DNA of 8,643 bases from Acidobacteriota bacterium (GTDB taxonomy: Bacteria; Acidobacteriota; Vicinamibacteria; Vicinamibacterales; UBA8438). Shown here piece by piece: positions 5,740 to 8,643 of this stretch; positions within the stretch are counted from its first letter, which is position 1, and each line of letters starts with the position of its first letter. The stretch lies in the NCBI GenBank assembly GCA_011523485.1, contig WTGR01000704.1, forward strand, positions 1-8,643, given 5' to 3'. Made by a program: the position numbers and the translations under genes. The notes under the pieces are model-generated. The model did not search any database, had not been told where the DNA came from, and saw nothing but the letters and a program-made list of their open reading frames with translations.

Positions 5740-5824
5740 TTTCCCTGACCCCCGTGCTGGTTCCGATGGTGGATCGCGAATGTGCAGTTGAATCAAAGAA
5801 GCCGGGGCGCTTCGGCAGGGGCGA

Positions 5825-5876
5825 GTGTGATCCGAGGTGTGATCGGGCTGTGATCGACGGAAGAGGGCTGATCACA
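5825..5876 (+). promoter_or_regulatory. TGTGATC iteron array, unit 1
   Basis: TGTGATC occurs directly at 5826-5832, 5838-5844 and 5849-5855 (spacing 12 and 11 bases, about one helical turn) and inverted as GATCACA at 5870-5876. One more direct copy is at 5930-5936. Each holds a GATC; further GATCs are at 5772 and 5943, seven in about 175 bp. This resembles a regulator-binding or methylation-sensitive array in front of the secreted-protein gene. Confidence 0.5.
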
Positions 5877-6129
5877 GTCTCGCGCGGCACATTCACGGTC
5901 CTCCTCGCGTCCGATGTCTCCCTGGTCGTTGTGATCGACGGCGATCTCGACCCGGCTGCGCGGCTGGTCTCTGTCGTCCCGGCGGCGTGGGTCTCCGGCC
6001 GCTTGGGTTCCTCGCGCTCGGGCTCGATGAGAGGTTGGCGCGGGCCTGGTCGTCGGGGGGTACGCTCGGGGCTGACGCGGACGTGGCGGCGGCGGATGAA
6101 CGTCGCGGTTGCCCAGACGGGATGAGCTG
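5877..6129. other. Leader region of unit 1, no supported gene
   Basis: About 250 bp lie between the iterons and the signal-peptide start. A plus-strand frame ending at 6125 reads FTVLLASDVSLVVVIDGDLD and then becomes Arg/Gly-rich, and minus-strand frames are Pro/Arg-rich; none has a recognisable feature or ribosome binding site. The same sequence is repeated at 6758-7010. Confidence 0.5.
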
Positions 6130-6631
6130 ATGACGAGTCCGGGCTGGTGGTCGGCGGTGGTCGCTGTGCCGGCGGCCGTGCTCACGCCCGTGCCGGCCGC
6201 CGCGCAGGACTACTTCCCCGGATTCGAGGTGGCCGCCCGAGCCGATGCCGTCCACGTGACGAGCAACCTTGCTCGCCCGAGTCGATGACGATGCGTGCAG
6301 GTTCGATGCGGACCTTCTCTCGGCGGAGGCGGAGGCGGCCTTGCGTCGGAACGGGTTCGAGGCCGTGGTTCTCGAGCCGCCGGCCGTGATCGACGGGGTG
6401 AGCCTCGACGTGTCGGCGCTGGTGCTGCCCGTGCTGGACACCGACGCGTGCGCGGTCGCCACGCGCGTCCAGCTCGTGGTCGGCGGCGACGCGGTTCTGC
6501 TCGCCGCGGAGCACTTCAGCCTGCTGACGTGGACGACGACGGGGTTGGTCCGTCGCGTGCTGACATCGGTGGCGCGGGACGTGGCCACGATTGCCGGCGA
6601 GATGAGGCGCACAGCAGATGACGGCCGCTGA
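6130..6631 (+). pseudogene. Secreted protein gene split by a one-base frameshift, unit 1
   Basis: The 5' part (6130-6288, 52 codons) starts MTSPGWWSAVVAVPAAVLTP, a signal peptide with cleavage expected at AAA|Q (25/26), and continues QDYFPGFEVAARADAVHVTS before stopping at TGA. The 3' part, in the +1 frame, is open from 6260 to the TGA at 6629-6631. It reads ARVDDDACRFDADLLSAEAE, then RNGFEAVVLEPPAVIDGVSL, then VQLVVGGDAVLLAAEHFSLL and ends EMRRTADDGR. Removing one base within 6260-6285, for instance one T of CCTTGC at 6267-6272, joins them into a 166-residue exported protein with two Cys (DDDAC, DTDAC) that could form a disulfide. The joined protein would be periplasmic or secreted; I recognise no family. 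The 3' half could alternatively be translated on its own from TTG at 6269. No recognisable slippery site is present, so mutation is likelier than programmed shifting. Confidence 0.5.
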
Positions 6632-6705
6632 CCCGTGCTGGTTCCGATGGTGGATCGCGAATGTGCAGTTGAATCAAAGAAGCCGGGGCGCTTCGGCAGG
6701 GGCGA

Positions 6706-6757
6706 GTGTGATCCGAGGTGTGATCGGGCTGTGATCGACGGAAGAGGGCTGATCACA
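6706..6757 (+). promoter_or_regulatory. TGTGATC iteron array, unit 2
   Basis: This copies the array of unit 1: direct TGTGATC at 6707-6713, 6719-6725 and 6730-6736, inverted GATCACA at 6751-6757, and one more direct copy at 6811-6817. Each copy of the secreted-protein gene therefore has its own complete upstream region. Confidence 0.5.
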
Positions 6758-7010
6758 GTCTCGCGCGGCACATTCACGGTCCTCCTCGCGTCCGATGTCT
6801 CCCTGGTCGTTGTGATCGACGGCGATCTCGACCCGGCTGCGCGGCTGGTCTCTGTCGTCCCGGCGGCGTGGGTCTCCGGCCGCTTGGGTTCCTCGCGCTC
6901 GGGCTCGATGAGAGGTTGGCGCGGGCCTGGTCGTCGGGGGGTACGCTCGGGGCTGACGCGGACGTGGCGGCGGCGGATGAACGTCGCGGTTGCCCAGACG
7001 GGATGAGCTG

Positions 7011-7512
7011 ATGACGAGTCCGGGCTGGTGGTCGGCGGTGGTCGCTGTGCCGGCGGCCGTGCTCACGCCCGTGCCGGCCGCCGCGCAGGACTACTTCCCC
7101 GGATTCGAGGTGGCCGCCCGAGCCGATGCCGTCCACGTGACGAGCAACCTTGCTCGCCCGAGTCGATGACGATGCGTGCAGGTTCGATGCGGACCTTCTC
7201 TCGGCGGAGGCGGAGGCGGCCTTGCGTCGGAACGGGTTCGAGGCCGTGGTTCTCGAGCCGCCGGCCGTGATCGACGGGGTGAGCCTCGACGTGTCGGCGC
7301 TGGTGCTGCCCGTGCTGGACACCGACGCGTGCGCGGTCGCCACGCGCGTCCAGCTCGTGGTCGGCGGCGACGCGGTTCTGCTCGCCGCGGAGCACTTCAG
7401 CCTGCTGACGTGGACGACGACGGGGTTGGTCCGTCGCGTGCTGACATCGGTGGCGCGGGACGTGGCCACGATTGCCGGCGAGATGAGGCGCACAGCAGAT
7501 GACGGCCGCTGA
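7011..7512 (+). pseudogene. Secreted protein gene split by a one-base frameshift, unit 2
   Basis: This is identical to the gene at 6130-6631: a signal-peptide part at 7011-7169 and the main part, in the +1 frame, from 7141 to the stop at 7510-7512. It shares the same frame break, so the break is older than the duplication, or both are read by the same unusual mechanism. It lies 363 bp from the convergent integrase gene. Confidence 0.5.
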
Positions 7513-7565
7513 CCCGTGCTGGCTGCCGGGTGGTGGTCGGCTTGGTGGGATTCCGGTTCGTTCAC

Positions 7566-7589
7566 GGGCCGGAAGCGTGCTTCCGGCCC
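7566..7589. terminator. Strong hairpin, possible bidirectional terminator
   Basis: GGGCCGGAAGC (7566-7576) and GCTTCCGGCCC (7579-7589) are perfectly complementary with only GT between them, so the working loop is CGTG. It lies between two convergent genes and could end transcription from either side, though there is no T-run. Confidence 0.5.
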
Positions 7590-7608
7590 AATAGGTGCCT
7601 GTCTTCCG

Positions 7609-7689
7609 CCCCGGCGGCCAGCGGGTCACCTGAAAGGCCGAAACGAAGTGTAGGACCCGCGCAGCGGGTTGACGCGCTGGCCGCCGGGG
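7609..7689. repeat. 81-bp folded element with alternative helices
   Basis: The closing stem CCCCGGCGGCCAGCG (7609-7623) with CGCTGGCCGCCGGGG (7675-7689) is a perfect 15-bp inverted repeat. Inside, ACCCGC (7655-7660) can pair with GCGGGT (7664-7669) around a GCA loop. Alternatively GACCCGC (7654-7660) can pair with GCGGGTC (7621-7627). The two pairings exclude each other, and CAGCGGGT is present twice (7619-7626, 7662-7669). This is the layout of a two-state RNA or of repeated binding sites. Confidence 0.5.
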
Positions 7690-7802
7690 TGGTTCCCGCT
7701 CTGCGTCCGTGGCACGACGAGTCCGAGCGACCGTTACCGACGTTTCCGCCAATGGAAACGGGCCGCAAACGCTTGGGAGACGCTTCGCGGAAGCGCAGTT
7801 GC

Positions 7803-7858
7803 GTTTACCGTTTACGCGTTTCCACCCCCAGGGTGAGCGGAACGGTAAACGCGTAAAC
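7803..7858. promoter_or_regulatory. Four GTTTAC half-sites next to the integrase gene
   Basis: GTTTAC occurs at 7803-7808 and 7810-7815, and inverted as GTAAAC at 7845-7850 and 7853-7858. Within this, CCGTTTACGCGTTT (7808-7821) and AAACGCGTAAACGG (7847-7860) are a perfect 14-bp inverted repeat with a 25-bp spacer. The site begins 16 bases beyond the integrase stop. Arm-type or core sites for the recombinase, or a site for the AlpA-like protein, are reasonable readings; neither is shown. Confidence 0.5.
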
Positions 7859-7875
7859 GGATGGCCGGCGGGTAG

Positions 7876-8643
7876 TCACCGGGGCGCGTGTCTGCGGTGT
7901 TCGTCGAGGTACTCGGACCAGTCGTCCATGAGCCGGCGCCGCCGCTCGAACAGGTCCGACCGCGCGTAGGCCGCCTCGACCTTGTTCTGGACGACGTGAG
8001 CCAGCGCGGCCTCGATGACCTCGCGCGGGTGGTCGGTCTTCTCGGCGGCCCAGTCCCGGAACGAGGATCGGAAGCCATGCGGAACGGCGGCGACCTCGTG
8101 GTACTGGAGCATCTTGGGCAACGTCGACATGGCGATCGCCCGCCCGCTCCGCATCGGGAACACGAGGCCGGTGCCGTCGCCGAGCGCCCGCGCCGCGTCG
8201 AGGACCTCCAGCGCCCGGCCGCACAGCGGGACACGGTGCTCGCGCTTCGCCTTCATCCGCAGCGCCGGCACGGTCCAGACGCGCCCGGCCGCGTCCATCT
8301 CGTCCCACGTGGCGAGCCTGACCTCGCCGGACCGGGCGGCCGTCAACACGAGAAACTCGAACGCCAGCTTGACGGCGGGCTGCCCGGACTTCGACTCCCG
8401 CACCGTCTCGATGGCCGCGGCCACGTCCTGGTGGGGCAGCGCCTGCCGGTGCGTCACGATGTCGTTCTGCGGGCCGAGCACCGGCACGACGCGGTCACAC
8501 GGGTTGTCGTTGCGCATGTCGAGGGCGATGGCCCACTCCAGCACCGCACGGATGCGCTGGCGGACTTCCCTAGCCGTCGCCGCCTTGACGTGCCAGATCG
8601 GCGAGAGGATCTCCAGCACGTCGGCCGTGTTGACCTCGGAGAC
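7876..8643 (-). CDS. int: P4-type tyrosine recombinase / integrase (N-terminus off window)
   Basis: The minus-strand frame is open from the right edge to the TGA at 7876-7878, giving 255 residues. The N-terminal arm-binding part (roughly 150 residues of a ~400-residue family) is outside. Residues 1-50 (LEILSPIWHVKAATAREVRQ and on to ALDMRNDNPCDRV) are the end of the core-binding domain. The catalytic domain has all expected residues: Arg104 in TAARSGEVRLATW, Lys131 or Lys133 in RMKAKREHRVPL, H189-x-x-R192 in HGFRSSFRDWAAE, H216 in ALAH, and the nucleophile Y226 in VEAAYARSDLFERRR. The order and the closing RRRLMDDWSEYL match P4/CP4-57-type integrases, which insert genomic islands, usually at tRNA genes. 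It is convergent with the duplicated unit. The attachment site usually lies before the start of such genes, hence probably right of the window. Confidence 0.5.
   Translation of the reverse strand, partial: VSEVNTADVLEILSPIWHVKAATAREVRQRIRAVLEWAIALDMRNDNPCDRVVPVLGPQNDIVTHRQALPHQDVAAAIETVRESKSGQPAVKLAFEFLVLTAARSGEVRLATWDEMDAAGRVWTVPALRMKAKREHRVPLCGRALEVLDAARALGDGTGLVFPMRSGRAIAMSTLPKMLQYHEVAAVPHGFRSSFRDWAAEKTDHPREVIEAALAHVVQNKVEAAYARSDLFERRRRLMDDWSEYLDEHRRHAPR

Larger units (their letters stand above)
5373..5750. other. Hairpin-rich non-coding region left of the duplication
   Basis: This 378-bp stretch has no credible gene; open frames in it are Arg/Pro/Gly-rich and lack recognisable features or ribosome binding sites. 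It holds three strong inverted repeats: the hairpin at 5385-5418, one at 5465-5496 and the three-way-junction element at 5653-5739. A 23-base segment at 5522-5544 nearly repeats 4448-4471. Confidence 0.5.
5751..6631 (+). repeat. 881-bp direct tandem repeat, unit 1
   Basis: The unit begins CCCGTGCTGG TTCCGATGG and ends at the TGA of the secreted-protein reading frame. Unit 2 follows directly and looked identical at every position when read line by line. The first 10 bases occur a third time at 7513-7522 and then diverge, so the duplication is flanked by a 10-bp direct repeat. Contents: GATC/TGTGATC array, about 250 bp without a supported gene, then the frameshifted secreted-protein gene. Confidence 0.5.
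6632..7512 (+). repeat. 881-bp direct tandem repeat, unit 2
   Basis: This is an exact head-to-tail copy of 5751-6631 as far as can be read by eye, including the frameshift. It is followed by the 10-bp partial third start CCCGTGCTGG at 7513-7522. Lack of any difference means the duplication is recent, actively homogenised, or an assembly product. Confidence 0.5.
7513..7875. other. Hairpin-dense non-coding region between the duplication and the integrase
   Basis: No credible gene is present in 363 bp. In order it holds the 10-bp third start of the repeat unit (7513-7522), a 24-bp hairpin (7566-7589), a folded element (7609-7689), CGTTTCC/GGAAACG (7741-7747 and 7754-7760), AAACGC/GCGTTT (7767-7772 and 7801-7806) enclosing CGCTTC-GCG-GAAGCG (7781-7795), and the GTTTAC half-site palindrome (7803-7858). 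This density of symmetric sites fits a recombinase or regulator docking region at the end of a mobile element. Confidence 0.5.

Noticed and set aside
5793..6185. 130-codon minus-strand frame in each repeat unit, and the longer minus-strand frames across the units
   Set aside because: Composition is dominated by Pro, Arg, Ser and Thr, there is no ribosome binding site, and they lie opposite the signal-peptide gene; typical of non-coding frames at high GC.
7627..7642. Hammerhead-ribozyme-like core (CTGA followed by CGAAAC)
   Set aside because: The required CUGAUGA is not complete and there is no stem II between the two core parts, so the match is superficial.
7513..7875. tRNA gene or tRNA fragment as integration site
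   Set aside because: No tRNA cloverleaf or 3'-end match was seen in the window; for this integrase type the site would more likely be beyond the right edge.

Overview
The window is GC-rich throughout and looks like a Gram-negative chromosome segment: it has a lipoprotein-type transport protein with a twin-arginine signal and an outer-membrane beta-barrel protein ending in phenylalanine. A lineage such as Acidobacteriota or another high-GC environmental group would fit, but nothing here fixes the taxonomy.

Left part (1-4860). All genes are on the minus strand. Reading leftward from the middle: a 51-residue unknown protein with a very strong ribosome binding site; a 143-bp nested palindrome; a small KOW/SH3-like protein closely followed by a cupin; a protein with four Cys4 zinc-ribbon modules; a PPOX-type flavoprotein; an outer-membrane beta-barrel; and an NMT1/TauA-type ABC substrate-binding lipoprotein that runs off the left edge. 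Apart from the KOW-cupin pair, the spacings (about 80-350 bp) do not suggest one long operon.

Right part (5040-8643). This looks like one end of an integrative element. An AlpA-type regulator on the plus strand has a candidate promoter in a small AT-rich patch, a textbook Shine-Dalgarno site and a 13-bp hairpin behind it. On the far right a P4-type tyrosine recombinase runs leftward; its N-terminus lies outside the window. AlpA proteins control excision or integrase expression in such elements. Between them lies an exact head-to-tail duplication of 881 bp (5751-6631 and 6632-7512, plus a 10-bp third start). Each unit carries an array of TGTGATC repeats and a secreted-protein gene split by the same one-base frameshift.

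The DNA flanking the duplication is unusually rich in strong inverted repeats: a three-way-junction fold at 5653-5739 on the left, and at 7566-7860 on the right a series of hairpins with two mutually exclusive helices and four GTTTAC half-sites next to the integrase. Hairpins with a GCA triloop (read on one strand or the other) recur at 4556-4570, 5702-5724 and 7655-7669. The strongest candidates for something undescribed are the duplicated iteron-plus-secreted-protein unit with its structured flanks, the 143-bp palindrome, and the zinc-ribbon-array protein. All repeat and fold calls were made by eye. [Form note: the answer gave no feature confidences; the 0.5 on every feature is a placeholder required by the schema, not an estimate.]
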